In this document: piece by piece, positions 9,338 to 20,979 of the stretch | How positions within the stretch are numbered: position 1 is the first letter of the stretch | How the letters are laid out: every line of letters begins with the position of its first letter | Origin: Hysterium pulicare CBS 123377 | Lineage: Eukaryota; Ascomycota; Dothideomycetes; Hysteriales; Hysteriaceae | NCBI GenBank assembly: GCA_000467715.1 | Contig: AJFK01000926.1 | Span: forward strand, 1-42,817 | Length of the DNA stretch: 42,817 nt | Reading direction: 5' to 3' | Translations under genes and position numbers: made by a program | Notes under the pieces: model-generated | The model's input: only the letters and a program-made list of their open reading frames with translations | Databases searched by the model: none | Told to the model about the DNA's origin: nothing

Positions 9338-10920
9338 AACAAAGCACTGGCTTCAGCATCACAGGGCAACTAGTGAGTAACCACTCTATCTAATTGGTTC
9401 AATGACTGGGGCTTTTGACTGTCCTTGGACATTATTCACGGTAATCCAAACTTAGTAAAACTAGGGTAAAGCTAGTTTGAATTTAAACATTCTCAATCTC
9501 AACTGCTTCGAGCCAATCGCAATGCATCTATCACTTGATATATGAGAGCATCATGATTCATAGGCATGGGATAGGCGGTGTATCATTCAGGGCCAGGCTA
9601 TTTCTGTCTGTTCGAACCAAATGGATCCACCTTCACGATTGACATTGACAACGAACGTAGGAACAAGCTGGTCTCTTTACATGCTCTGCCAAAGTCGCGA
9701 ACGAGTCATGAACTTTGCCAATTTTCCGGCAGTGCAACCGTATCCTGTAGCTGCATCTCAATTCCGTACTCTACCTGCAATTTGATGAAAGGATCTCAGC
9801 GAGTTTCACCTGTAAGGCTTGTGTCCTCGGAAGAATACAAGAAAGGCCGCATTAAGGGCACATTGAGCCAGGAAAGCACCAGCTAGATCTCGTCCACATA
9901 GGACGTGTGTCCCTTTAAGACAGAGAGCCACAGGGTGGAAAGATACACCAATCCACATCTAGTTCGGAACGGTAGATTGGTGGAGGTTGGTGTAGGTTCG
10001 GTGCAAGAATAGGCGGCATGGCTGCCATCCTGCGGACGACTTGCGCATTGGTCGCTTCTAAGCTGAACGGCACTGCCGAAATCACCAATAATTCTAGTAA
10101 CCTCGCAGTGGCGCGGCACAGTTCACTCGGGTATTGTCGCTCTGTGTATGAGGCACTGATGACAATGAGGTGCGCACATGGCCGGCGGAGATGTACGCCA
10201 CGAGCAGACGCATACCCTCACAGGGCTGAGAAAGGAAAGTTCTCTGCTTACCAGCGAGATCAGGGTCCGGTCAATTTCAAGGACGGCGACGCAATATACA
10301 TATAACCGTGGCTCCGAGGTCATCGCCTGGCGCATGTATACTCCGGAAGTGGAGGAAGTCGGAAGAGATGGAGGAATCGCGGTAGTCCCCGCAACCTACA
10401 CGGTGCTCGTTGTTTTATTCCAAAGACACTTCGAAAAAGAAACGAAAAACAAGTACGTATATCATGCTGCAGCAGAACCAGCCGGATGAACGACAGAGGA
10501 AGATATCATCATAGTCGGCGAGATTTGTGAGACACCAGAGACTCCCTCCCTGTTTCCAAGCTTGTTTCGAGGAGACGCATTGGGACCGAGCATGGTACTT
10601 TTGATGAACCAAGTCGCTCCCTGTGCCTAGACCGAAATCATGGGCGTATTGAGAGGCGCAAGACGTGTAATTCAAAGGAAGCGACGTCTGGTCGTTTTGC
10701 ACCCTTCCCCTCCAAGAGAGGATGAGTTTTCCTAAGTTCGTAGTGCCCTAACGTATTGAAGACGCTCTGAAGGTATTAATATACTCCAGGTGGATAACTG
10801 ACGAGGTTGAGGAGGCCAAAGTAAGCAGCACCACACGCTAAGCCTTTCCCGTCATCGCGTAGGCTGTAGTCGCCGCCTTCATTCTCCTCAAAGCAGTCAC
10901 AAATGAGACGATGTGGGCGA
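9338..10920. other. Gap: only doubtful open frames
   Basis: Plus frames at 9578-9886 (102 codons), 10018-10305 (95) and 10178-10489 (103) overlap one another or antisense frames. None has a signal peptide, fold-specific motif or credible intron structure. A retroelement origin for the last two crossed my mind, but no protease, integrase or reverse-transcriptase motif is present. Confidence 0.45.
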
Positions 10921-12529
10921 AAAGGAATCCAACAACACCCAGTTTCTAGCGTGGCCGAATCGGATGACGAGCTGCATCTTCGTGCCTCTAAGGTCCTGAT
11001 TTCTTGCGGCGAAGCTTCAGACCACTTCGACCTTGAGCTCCACTGCCTCTTGCTCTCCATCTCCTCGACAGCTTATTTTGACGGGATCTTTGCATTCGCT
11101 GTTCTGAAGTAGGGATCATTCCCCGGGGATGAGGGTACAGATGGCCTGAAACGGAGATGGTGTGCCACGGATACCGCAGTTTGCGCATCATCTCGATTTT
11201 CGGAACCGTTTAGAACATTCCATTGTCCATATTGTCTCGGATGCGATCAAGAATAGAGGCTCATGTCGCATCGGAAAGTAAAATGTCGCAAAGAGAAAGA
11301 CTGTGTGTATGAAAGAGAGTCGTAACTAAACCGTGAACTGCGCTAAGCCACATACGTTCAGGTTGACCATCTTAACCTTGTGAAGATTCTTAGTTTCCTT
11401 GAATGAAAATACTGAAAAGGCCCCGTTCAGAAAAGAGGTTATTCGGGGAATTTGAAGACGATTGTTTGATGATCGGGAGTAGTGGCGTTAAAGGGTCATA
11501 ACTGGCGAGTAAGGCTCTTGTGTTACCTCCTTGAACCAGGACTCATGATGGCAACTTTTAGGTTACGTAGCGTTGCACCTATAATACTTAGTGTCGCTGT
11601 ATAGACGGGTGAACCTAGGGAGAATTTCGACCAGCATAATTCCTTCTGACGTTTCAAGCAGAAATCCGGTAATGTGGCTGTTCATTCTTAGTGTTCCAGG
11701 CTCCTTAATCAGTCTCATCTAGATCTCATTCTTCTCAAGGTCGGCGTGCACATCTTTTCGCATAGATGTACTGGCTTCATTGGCACTTACCATATCTTGA
11801 CCAAATGGAGATGTTAGACTTCACTCAAACCGTAATGTAAAGTCGCATTGCGATTTCCTCGTTGACTTGTGTGGCCAGCCCAACAATCCTCATGGGTCAA
11901 CCCTCCAATCATGTGGTTGGGTACATCTGCACCTGAGTTCGTGCCTTCTTCTAGACGTATCTTGTCGTATAGAGACCCGATCTCCTGCTTCATTTAAGGC
12001 TCTTCCAGGTATATATTTATCTTCTTCCCTTTGGGAATTTCCAAAATGAGGTAGGTATCACTAGTCAGCGAGCTCACTTTTTGTCAATTTTTCCGTTCTT
12101 CTGTAGTGGAGAAAGAAATAGAAAACAATTGCTTTTAAGGGCTCTGCAACTTGAAATAACATAAAGTAGCTGTCACAATATCCCAAATTGGCATTGTTGC
12201 GATCCAATGAGAAAGCTCGCATTCCGTTGCATTAATAAAGAAGTACCCCCTCTCTGCCCCATCACCCCACTATGCAGTTCCAACTCGATTCGAAAGCGGG
12301 CCACCATTTGTTCAAGGCCCTCGCCGAACCCTTCCTGTCCATTATTGAGTGATTGGAGTGTGCCGTGCAAAGCGGAAAATGACCACCCATACGAGAGCAT
12401 GATCCTTTTGGGAGATGCCGGTCAACACTAGGGCCAAAGACTATGAAGGTCAGCGGGAATTATGAAGCTGGTAGGAGCCGTTCAAAATTCTACGCGGTAA
12501 TGTTCGCAATGGGATACACGTACCATTCT
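10921..12529. other. Gap: no convincing gene
   Basis: A minus frame at 10776-11060 (94 codons, ending GLACGAAYFGLLNLVSYPPG) crosses the left border and might be a coding relic. The rest, 11.2-12.5 kb, is short frames only, with no repeat structure I can see. Confidence 0.45.
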
Positions 12530-12969
12530 TTAACGCCGGAAAAGACGTTGGGTAGATCTCATAATCCAGATAGGAGCTGTAAGAATCTGATGGACAGACA
12601 CCCATATCTTGGCCACCAAGCTTGCTATATGGGCGAGTAGAGACAGGATAGCGGAGACAGCAAAAGCGTAGAGGCAGACCAAGACAACGTACGCCATGCG
12701 TTCGCCATAGTATCCACTGACATCGAATGCAAGGTCGAAAATTGGGTCGTGGATAGCATGCAACATCTGCTGTCCCGCGAGAAGTAGTTGGAGGATTGAC
12801 ATGACGGTAAGTAAAGGTATCTGGGCCAAAGTCGCGAGGATATCACAACCGCTGGGCGGAACGACCTGCTCTACCAGTCGGACGACAACGTTCGAGAAAG
12901 TCTAGCGAGAAAATTAGTATCGCATGCATTGTTAAAGGCTGCAGAAGTACGAACTATAAGCTTCGACAT
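12530..12969 (-). CDS. Small two-exon membrane protein, 128 aa
   Basis: Model: exon 1 is 12969-12955 (MSKLI); the intron is 12954-12902 (53 bp, donor GTTCGT, CTAAT near the 3' end, acceptor CTAG); exon 2 is 12901-12530, ending in TAG. The splice keeps the frame (phase 0) and removes the only stops upstream of exon 2. The product has two strongly hydrophobic stretches, about residues 27-46 (IPLLTVMSILQLLLAG) and 75-100 (MAYVVLVCLYAFAVSAILSL), and a basic tail ending TQRLFRR. This fits an integral membrane protein with two spans. The family is unknown. It lies beyond the 3' end of the ABC-transporter fossil, same strand, but shares nothing with PDR C-termini. The donor is non-canonical after GT, so exon 1 is uncertain. 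Confidence 0.45.
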
Positions 12970-13859
12970 CGTAAATCCAGAGGAGTAGTGGTTTTTTGGT
13001 GGGGCCTACGGTTGAATAGGCGAAGTGAAGGCAACGGGATAACCGGTGTGCTCAGCGGATGAAAAAGACCAGGGGAGCTGCAATATGTTCATGCTATGTG
13101 TTTGCTTAGCAATCGGAAGCATACAATAAGAGACGTTGCGAGCAACATCAAGACTAATGTATTGTCAACAATCATGAAATCGAAGTTGAGCGACGCTTCC
13201 GGATAGTTCAACGGCCAAAGCCGTAGACCGTATGATGTATCACCCCATAGATCGACCTGGCTCGATACATGCGAGAAGCTCGGGTTTTAACAGCCATAGG
13301 ACATTCCAGAGCAGTGATGTTGCCAAAGTTACTCATACAGAAGCTGGATTGAAGTTGAGATCGAGATCAAATGCTTGGTCCGACTTGGTCGGAGATGACA
13401 TGGGAACGATGAGCTGTGAAAGCGAGGCGAAGAGCAGCGCAATAACTTTTCCGAGCAATGCGCTACAATAGGACAAAGGTAACGGCTGTTGCAGATGCTT
13501 TCAATATCAATATCATGGATTGGAAAGAGTCCAGGTGTTGAAGACCAAGGGCTGTAAGCTTGTTCCCAAGCGGGTGATCGGAGTTCTCGGCCATCACGCC
13601 GACGGAGAGCCAAAATGGAAGGCCGCTGCATGTGTTCATCAACATCCACACATCCTCTTGAAAACTTCCTTGAAGAGTAGATTCGAATTACCTAGGTATT
13701 TACTTGCATCTCCAAGATTTCGGGGGGGAAGATAACCACTACTCCCTGACCTGCCCCTGCTTCATGTAAGCCTCACACTTTGTCAAGCACTCTTACAAGC
13801 ATTTTGTTGAAAAGTGTATAGAAAGCGACTTTGGCAAAACCAAAGCACGCGTCCATGAT
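12970..13859. other. Gap: possible eroded coding sequence
   Basis: A minus frame of 62 codons (13463-13651; CSGLPFWLSVGVMAENSDHP) reads protein-like but cannot be extended. It could be the eroded 3' end of the ABC transporter or a separate relic. Confidence 0.35.
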
Positions 13860-16800
13860 GACTACATGTGTACACCGGGATCGTTGAGCATGAAGGCGAG
13901 GTCCTCCATGATTCGGCTTTTGGCAAATCGGCGCTTATGAGGTATCACGCAGGACGGTGTCGCCTACTGAACGGAGATGCAGTAGTCTCTTCTTGCGTCA
14001 TACTGAGCTGGTCTTTGAAGATTGATGCTAGAACCAACGACTGGGCAGTTCCCGGTGGCTGCGGTCGAAGGATGAAGCTGATCATTGGGCTGAGGTTCAG
14101 CGCGTGAAGTTGGCGGTCGTGCATCACCTTCATGCGGAAAATGAGGGCATATGAAGATGGATTTGGTGAGTTTCCTTGCTGACGCAAATATTGGTTGGGA
14201 TGGCAGCGCACGGGCCTCGCTTATTGGGCCGTGGAGAAGTCCTGACAGTGGATCTACAAATACGATGCCGTCGATGAAAGACGGTATGGTGACGCGCGGT
14301 AGACAGATTCCCAGAAGCGGAGGACGTCCTTGGGTGGCACAAGTACGCTTCAGTGATGATCAACATGAGCTATGCATTGGAATTATCCAACCAAAGGAAG
14401 GAAATGACATACGCACAGAATCAACGGACAGCTGAAAGGATAACATTGCAAGCTGCATAGCCGTCTCCTTATCATCAATACCCACAACCATGGCCTGCGA
14501 AACGGTCGATATAGACGCTACCAAGGCCAGAAGAGCTGCTACCGTTTGCTAAAAGAGTTGGACAAATATATGGGCAGAGCTTGTAACAGCCCACAACTAG
14601 ATCTTCGATCTTCTCTCGCGGGTTCCGAAATGTGCGTTTTCGGATGTATAGCGAGGAATCATTTGCTTGTCGATCAAGCTAAAGAGTTGCATAAAGAGCA
14701 TGACGGAAAAGAAGATGCCTGATATGCCTTGAAAGTCTAGATGGCTGTTAAACAAGGAAAGATCATCGCAGAGTGTCTGGGAAGTGTGAGTTTTGACTCC
14801 GGGGAAGATGGGTCTTTGAGGCATGACTTACCACTCCAGCGCAGAGTGGGAGTACGAATATGTTGGGTCGCGCCGATCCTCTTATAGGCCCTTGGCGAAC
14901 ATGTGGATTTGAGGCGGGAAGGATGCCACATACTGATGTTTCTGGGTAGCAATCTGTGAGTCTGCAATATCGACCGCCGCTTCTTTCCAACCCTGGAGGG
15001 GATACGAGATGCCAAACTTCTGACTAATCGTTAGGTGGATATGTTTAGGGGGTGTTAGCATTCTCAGAACCAGTAACGTCCAAGGCCCATTCCGCGGGAT
15101 TTTGGCCGGAACCCGCACGTGGTAGGACTATGTCGTTCGAGATTAAGATTGAAGTTAAGGATTCTGGCCGAACATCACCGACATATAGCATATTGCCAGT
15201 CTTGTCTAGGAGTAATAGGTAGTCAATGATCTGGAAAAGTTGCGAAGAAGGTTGATGTATTGTAACGAGGATAGCATGTTTGTTGCTGGCTAGCTTGCGA
15301 AGCTGCATATATATCTATCACGACTTTTAAGGCCAGAAGTGGAATCCTCTATCCGTGAATCAGCGAGGGAAGATATGGGACCAGCGTTGCGGCAGTTACA
15401 TACCTAGATATAGTAGCAAATTTGGCGCGGCCGTTATATCAACAGCAACGCTAAGTCGCTTTCGTTGTTCAACGTTGCGGCTTTGTCGATGAGCCATATG
15501 ATGACTCCAGACATCGACACCATACCTTCCCCTACAACCGATGATAGACTCAGCATACGAGCCCATGTCCAAGATTCCATAACGTGCTGGACATTGTCTG
15601 ATGGTCCCAATGACGCCTTGCCGTTGGTCTGCCGTAATTGTGCAATGAACTCTTGAGCTTCGTGAATTGTTGTAGTGGGAAGATGTATATCTGCCTGTTG
15701 GACACAGCATGTCTTTCACTGAACTTCTGCTGCACGCTGCTGGCTCTGGAGGAATATCTCGCCTGTATTTCCAATGTTGTAGTAACAGCTACCCACAACT
15801 ACAGCGACTATGGTGATTCCAACGATACCCGCCATAGTCGGAACGTAATTGTTTCGGAGCCTCAGGAAGCCTCTTTGGAGGAAAAGCCAAATTTGGACGC
15901 AGATCGGTATCAGGTAGGTCGACGTTATATTACGGAGTTGCGGTCAGTAGACTGGCCAACAAAGGAGGGATAGGACCATTACCGTAAGGCGTCAACATAG
16001 CTTCCTTGATTATTCTTCTTATGAGTGGTGTTAGACTCGCCAGTTTCCTGCAGAAGCGCCTTCGCAGCAGTACTGCGCTTCCAAGCATCTGCAAGCTTCT
16101 CTGTGGACCGTGGCATTCGGTTCTCAGAGCCGTGTCTCACGCGACGTTCTGCTGGCGTGTGAGAGATGTCAACAAATTCGCGGTCGTTGCACCGGCAGGT
16201 TTCTCCAAGCCTAGATCGATGTAGGATTCTGCAGCTAGCAAAGCAGGGCCGAAGTAGATTTGACGGCCCTCGTACTGCAAAGGCACTTTATCGAAGTTCT
16301 GTGACATAGATGAGCCCTTCCTTTCATGACCACATATTTGAGATCCTCATACCTCGTATATAGCGTTGGAAGCCTCATAAATTCTTTTTAAAAATTAAGG
16401 CTGTCGATCGCTGCTAGTAGTTGAGCACCCCCAATAATTGTACAAAACTAAGTGCTGGGGACCTGTCGAGGCCCTGCATGATTTGACTTCAATATGGGAC
16501 ATGGGAACTGAGTTCCACTAATGGACGCCTTAGCAATACATGTTCCTCACTTACATCCTCCTCTCATCCCTCTGATCATTGCGTTTCCAATGTTGGCATC
16601 GAAAGTAGCATGGATATTGAACTTTGACAACACGTCCCTCGATACGCTCTGCACTGCCCTCTTGCTATCTGAACTCGTCTCCATTATAGCTACCGCACAC
16701 GTGAAAGTCTGACCGAGAGTCTACTCTGGGAAATGTACGTCGCGAGGTATACATAGTCACATTTGAACGTGTCATGCGTTTGTGGATCTGTAGGGCCTGG

Positions 16801-17390
16801 CAATTATCGCTAGTATTCTCGTCATAAAGTTTACGATTCAATTGGAACAACACTCGCCGTCGTAACTGATCTTCGACACAACATCGATATCTGGTTCGCG
16901 TGTTTCTCCCGCTAACACCTTTAGGAAATCATAGCAGCCAATTCTAGGCCTTCCAGGAACAAGCAACGTCTCACCACTGCATACTGATCCGCTGAGATTC
17001 CGCAAGATGCGCAATCAGTTCCTCTTGCGCTATCGGAAGAGGCGCGCCAGAAACCTAGGTATGTCCAGCAAGTATGAAGCTGCCGTAGGTTGGTACTAAT
17101 TTGATGAGTCGAGCCCATAGAGATTTAGGCTTGGATGAGCCACGCGACCTTGAATGTGTACGTCGCCTCCTTTTCGCCAGTCCCTTCCGCTTCGACATCG
17201 TTGTCACTGCCGAATTCCTCTGCACAAGTTTTGTGACTCTACCGCCCGCTATCTTCCCGCCCGCTACGCGCCTCTCTTGCTACCAGTATTACCAGAATCT
17301 TCGCGAGTGAGGCTTAGCTGCTCACCGTGGTGGTTGATGTCCGCGAAATCGCCGTCGATCTCTGTAGCTCGTTTGGTGGAAGTGGAGAGG
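13860..17390 (-). pseudogene. Fossil of a PDR-type ABC transporter (NBD1-TMD1-NBD2-TMD2)
   Basis: Reading leftward, the minus frames spell the PDR/ABCG fungal drug pump in order. N-terminal linker about 17390-17060. NBD1: GETLLVPGRPRIGCYDF (eroded Walker A, about 16990-16935), PRDVHFPE, DANIGNAMIRGMRGG (about 16600), then IYEASNAIYE joined over an intron-like GTATGA...CACAG (about 16372-16315) to NFDKVPLQYEGRQIYFGPA. Linker and start of TMD1: LADAWKRSTAAKALLQETGE and LQRGFLRLRNNYVPTMAGI, ending near 15760. NBD2: QQADIHLPTTTIHEAQEF, NVEQRKRLSVAVDITAAPNL (signature helix region), eroded Walker B, AILVTIHQPSSQLFQ, NPAEWALDVTG (to about 15060). TMD2: SVMLFMQLFSLIDKQMIPRY and WESVYRASPY (about 14310). 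The living family exports drugs and lipids across the plasma membrane. Here the remaining TMD1 is deleted and there are many stops and frame changes, so it is dead. Confidence 0.85.
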
Positions 17391-18759
17391 CAGGAATAAG
17401 ATCGGGACTCGGCGGCGTTGCAATGAATTTTCGGGAGGGTGGAGCCGGCTGAATTTCAAGAGTAACATTCACCTTAGCTCCTCGACTAGTTGCTAGGCTA
17501 GCAGAAATGCGAGGTGTAGCTACAGGGCACCCTCCTCCCAGTGTGGTGAGTCCATCCTAGTCGTCAAATCCATTGCGCTGGGTCTGCCTTTATTCTGTCT
17601 TTTCGAAGAATCGCGTGCGTGGAATGGAGGGCCATCGAATTCCTAAAATTATTAGTTAGCTAATTCCTAGATGAACTGGCTGGAGGACCTGCCGGTAAAG
17701 CTTCAGAATGCCAAAGTCTGTGAATCTTCTCAAAGGGAACTCGATATGAATTGCGCGCCAGCCAATAGCAAGAGGGTAGGCGCAATGATGTAGTGAACTG
17801 GCCAAAAATATCCCTTATGAATCGGCTACCTTGCCTGTGTCGTTGAAGGTATTATGCCCACATTCTCGCACAGCGCCTGGGGATCATCAATGAGCACGCA
17901 TATCAACGACACCGTATTTTAGCCGCTTGTCCAAGAGCTGCGGGCGAATAGCAGAGAATGAATTCCGACCCATGGCTGGGTTGTTCGATGCTGTCGACCT
18001 GGCTTTGGCGTTGTCGCATTGTCTTCGTTATTCCCCACATCGCCCGACAGGACGTCGGTAACCATTGTTCCGTGGGGATGTGCTGCCGGAGCGGATGACG
18101 GTGAGTTGGACGTCCGAGGTGAACTTTTCGAAAACGAGAGGGTGTTGGAGTCGCAGCCAGACGAGCGTTTTGGATGCGGAGGGATAGTTGAGGATTTGAG
18201 GCTGCATGCTTGCGGGGCAGATGTAGAAGCTTAGCTGGCCAAACCGTGGGCGGTGAGAAGTCGGAACAGGGTTATCTTATTCGGCACATGGCGATGTCTT
18301 TCCGAATGATTCATCTTCTCTGGGCCTTCATATCTTCACACATGAGGATCAATCAGGATTATGGTGAGTTTCCCATGCACTATTTTACCTCGTTCTCACT
18401 CGGGCCGTTCAGTTCCACTACGCACCCCAATCTGCAAAGGGACGCCAAATGCCGCTGGTTGGATGTTGAGAATGCCGGAACAACATCCGCACCCAAGCGC
18501 CGACGAAAGATTTCTTATTCATATTAAGACGGCGAAATACATGTGTCAATTCGAAAATTGAGAGTTGCCAGCTAAGCATCATCCTTTTCTGTAGTAAAGT
18601 AGTTCCGTCTGATCGACTACTTCTGATTTGGACAGGAACCTAATTGGCGCATAGGAGGCGATACTACCTCTACAGCACCAGACGCTCTCTTCTTCCATCT
18701 TTCTCGCCACCCTTCCTGCAACAAGCGCGTAATAACGAACCGACTTGCCATTGATAGGC
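17391..18759. other. Gap: no convincing gene
   Basis: A minus stretch at about 18050-18235 (ASMQPQILNYPSASKTLVW) reads protein-like for some 60 codons but has no partner exon or motif. Plus frames at 18210-18561 overlap each other. No repeat seen. Confidence 0.4.
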
Positions 18760-19708
18760 ATGTAATTCTCCGAAGGTCACTCGTAGGTATAAACATCTCC
18801 CTCGTCTACTACTGCTCGAAGTACTTCGAAGACTCCTTAAGATAGAGGCCGCAGATGACTCCGAAGAAGCAAAACTCGCTTGGAAATCTGGATAGAGTTT
18901 GGTGGTACTTGCTCCCTTAGACACTCCAAGGAAATACTGGCATCATGTGCAGCTGCTGGACGCCGGAGCCAACCATCTATCAGGTCCGGAAGAGATTACT
19001 GCCTTAACGAAGATGGCTTTTCTCTTCCCAGAGAGTGATTGCTACCGCTTTCATCACTCAGCTGACGGGTATACTTGAGAGGAAGGTGTGATTGTCATAG
19101 TACTGATAAAACCCTCAGATGCGATCACAGAACATAATATGATCTATGTCGAATCAAGACATACGGGCGCCAAGACTAACGTGAGCGAGCTATGTCCTTA
19201 AGAAATCCTTATTATCACGTGAGAGCTCATGGTAAGTCACATCTATGAAGCTGAGGTCTTGCTTCTACCGCTAATAAGACGTGCAGGGAGTAGGACGGCG
19301 ATTGGAGACCCAATGAAGACAATGGCTATAGGGAAGATTGTGAATACAGGTGGTCCTCGAGCGATCCTTGTTATGTGTAAGTTAAATCGCAGGTAACAGA
19401 AAGACCCTCGCATTCCTCACTGACACTCCGGAGCACTCAAACGACCACACCTAGATCCTGGAGTTATTGGTACAAATCGCGACTTACAGGGGATTGGTGA
19501 CGACGGTGCCAGCAATTCAAACCCTTCGGAGGTCGAGTTGGGTAACAAATTTCACAGCACGTTTCCTATTGTATCTGCCAAGCTAGATGACGTGCCATCG
19601 ATGTTGGTTGCGGTACATACTAGCGATGTTGTCATACCTCAATCGCTGGCATGTAAGAATCTGGAAAGTATGAATATCTCAAGTTTACACATCGGAATCG
19701 ATTCCTAA
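18760..19708 (+). pseudogene. Spliced and/or degenerate coding sequence, unknown function
   Basis: Part A: one plus frame is coding-like from about 18790 to a TAA at 19199-19201, with a TAG at 18893-18895 and a TGA at 19076-19078 (LDTPRKYWHHVQLLDAGANH, EEITALTKMAFLFPES, VIVIVLIKPSDAITEHNMIY). Part B: a spliceable model of 134 aa. Exon 19192-19231, intron 19232-19286 (55 bp, GTAAGT, GCTAAT, GTGCAG), exon 19287-19376, intron 19377-19433 (57 bp, GTAAGT, ACTGAC, GAG), exon 19434-19708. Phases fit at both junctions and yield KIVNTGGPRAILVM, SLKRPHLDPGVIGTNRDLQG and SNPSEVELGNKF. Parts A and B overlap in different frames and I cannot join them cleanly. A third intron-like segment (GTAAGG, TACTAAC, CTAG) follows at about 19724-19783. 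No family recognised. Confidence 0.4.
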
Positions 19709-20979
19709 ATGCCTTTGAAGGTAAGGTGATGTCTTGTCACATACTAACGCACATGTTTCATACACGGGCCATATCTAGGACACTTTGTAGGCTGCACTCA
19801 ACAAAGCCTAACATCAAAATCATCACAGCACACATTTGAAGCATTACTTCCAAGACAAACACACAAACATCTTCCTACATCTATTCCAACTCGGCTCTAC
19901 CAACGGGACATTCTCCGCCTGCGAATTGGGACACTCTTAGCCTTGAAACCCTGAAGAAGACTGAAGTGAGCCGCCACAGCTACGCCTTCACGCAAGTCTG
20001 GAACCTCAACTCCTATGTCTCCACCCGAAACCTCTAGCATGGCTCGTTCAAGAGGAAGTCCAAGAAAGCATCTCGTCGGCCGGTCGCTAAAAGATCTGGC
20101 ATCTGCGAGTCTGATCCGAAGTATTTGGAGATGGTGCTTTCCATGCCAACGGATAGACGCCCATTTGGATAAAAAGGTGAAAGCACCAAGTGAGTTCCTA
20201 ATTCTTATTCATAAAACATTCACGAGGATTTATAAATAAAACCTCCACCATCTCCTTCTGGAGAGAATGGCCATTTCAAGGTATCCTAAGAGACCAGCTT
20301 CGAAGAGATGACTGTTGACGTCCGGTTTCAACCCCTTGAGCTACACATCGAGCGCAGAATCTAACCTAGTATTTAATAAATTCCTCAACGCTCACCCTTC
20401 TAAGCTTACTTGTGAGCTCAACCGCCAACCTCTTCCCCGCGCCTCGTCGCTTTTCCAGCAACACCTTCCTATTGACTCAGACCCTTTTGGTAAGGAAGTT
20501 GGTAAGCCCACGTGCTCGTGCCCTCGAGATTGATTTTGATGGTGCTAATATGTGTTTAGTGAACACTTTCATGAATATGTCCGGGACTTACCTGCCGGAG
20601 GAGGCCGGGAACCCACAAGAGAGTAATCGATGTCCTGCATATTGGCCGTAGAGGCTAGGGCTGTTTGCGACGTCTCTGCGGGACCGTGTATTGACCTTCG
20701 CGAGGAGACTTCTTTCACACAAGCACGCAAAGATCGCTCGTCCATATTGCTGTGGTGGAAGTTAAGGAAGACAACGGTTATTTGATGTTGCTTACTTATG
20801 AGACTACGCCGAACGAGCGGCAAGGAGGGCATGATGAAGGAACGTATTATTCCGGATCTCAGCACTTTTTCAATTTCCCTTCGTAAACTGCCGCCGCGTA
20901 ACATGAAGGTATATTCCGTGAGAGTTATTTGAAATCTGGATGCCACAGTCCGTTGGCATGCTCCGGTCGAATAAACTCG
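19709..20979. other. Gap: possible exon remnants, no confident gene
   Basis: About 19724-19783 has the shape of an intron with a perfect TACTAAC branch point. Around 19970-20170 a plus frame (SDPKYLEMVLSMPTDRRPFG) reads protein-like but carries a TAG that could be CAG. A minus frame at 20569-20946 (125 codons) lacks motifs. This may be the eroded continuation of the preceding gene. Confidence 0.35.

Noticed and set aside
10018-10489. Possible retroelement remnant
   Set aside because: Faint similarity in tone only; no protease, integrase zinc, reverse transcriptase or RNase H motif, and no LTR pair in the neighbourhood.
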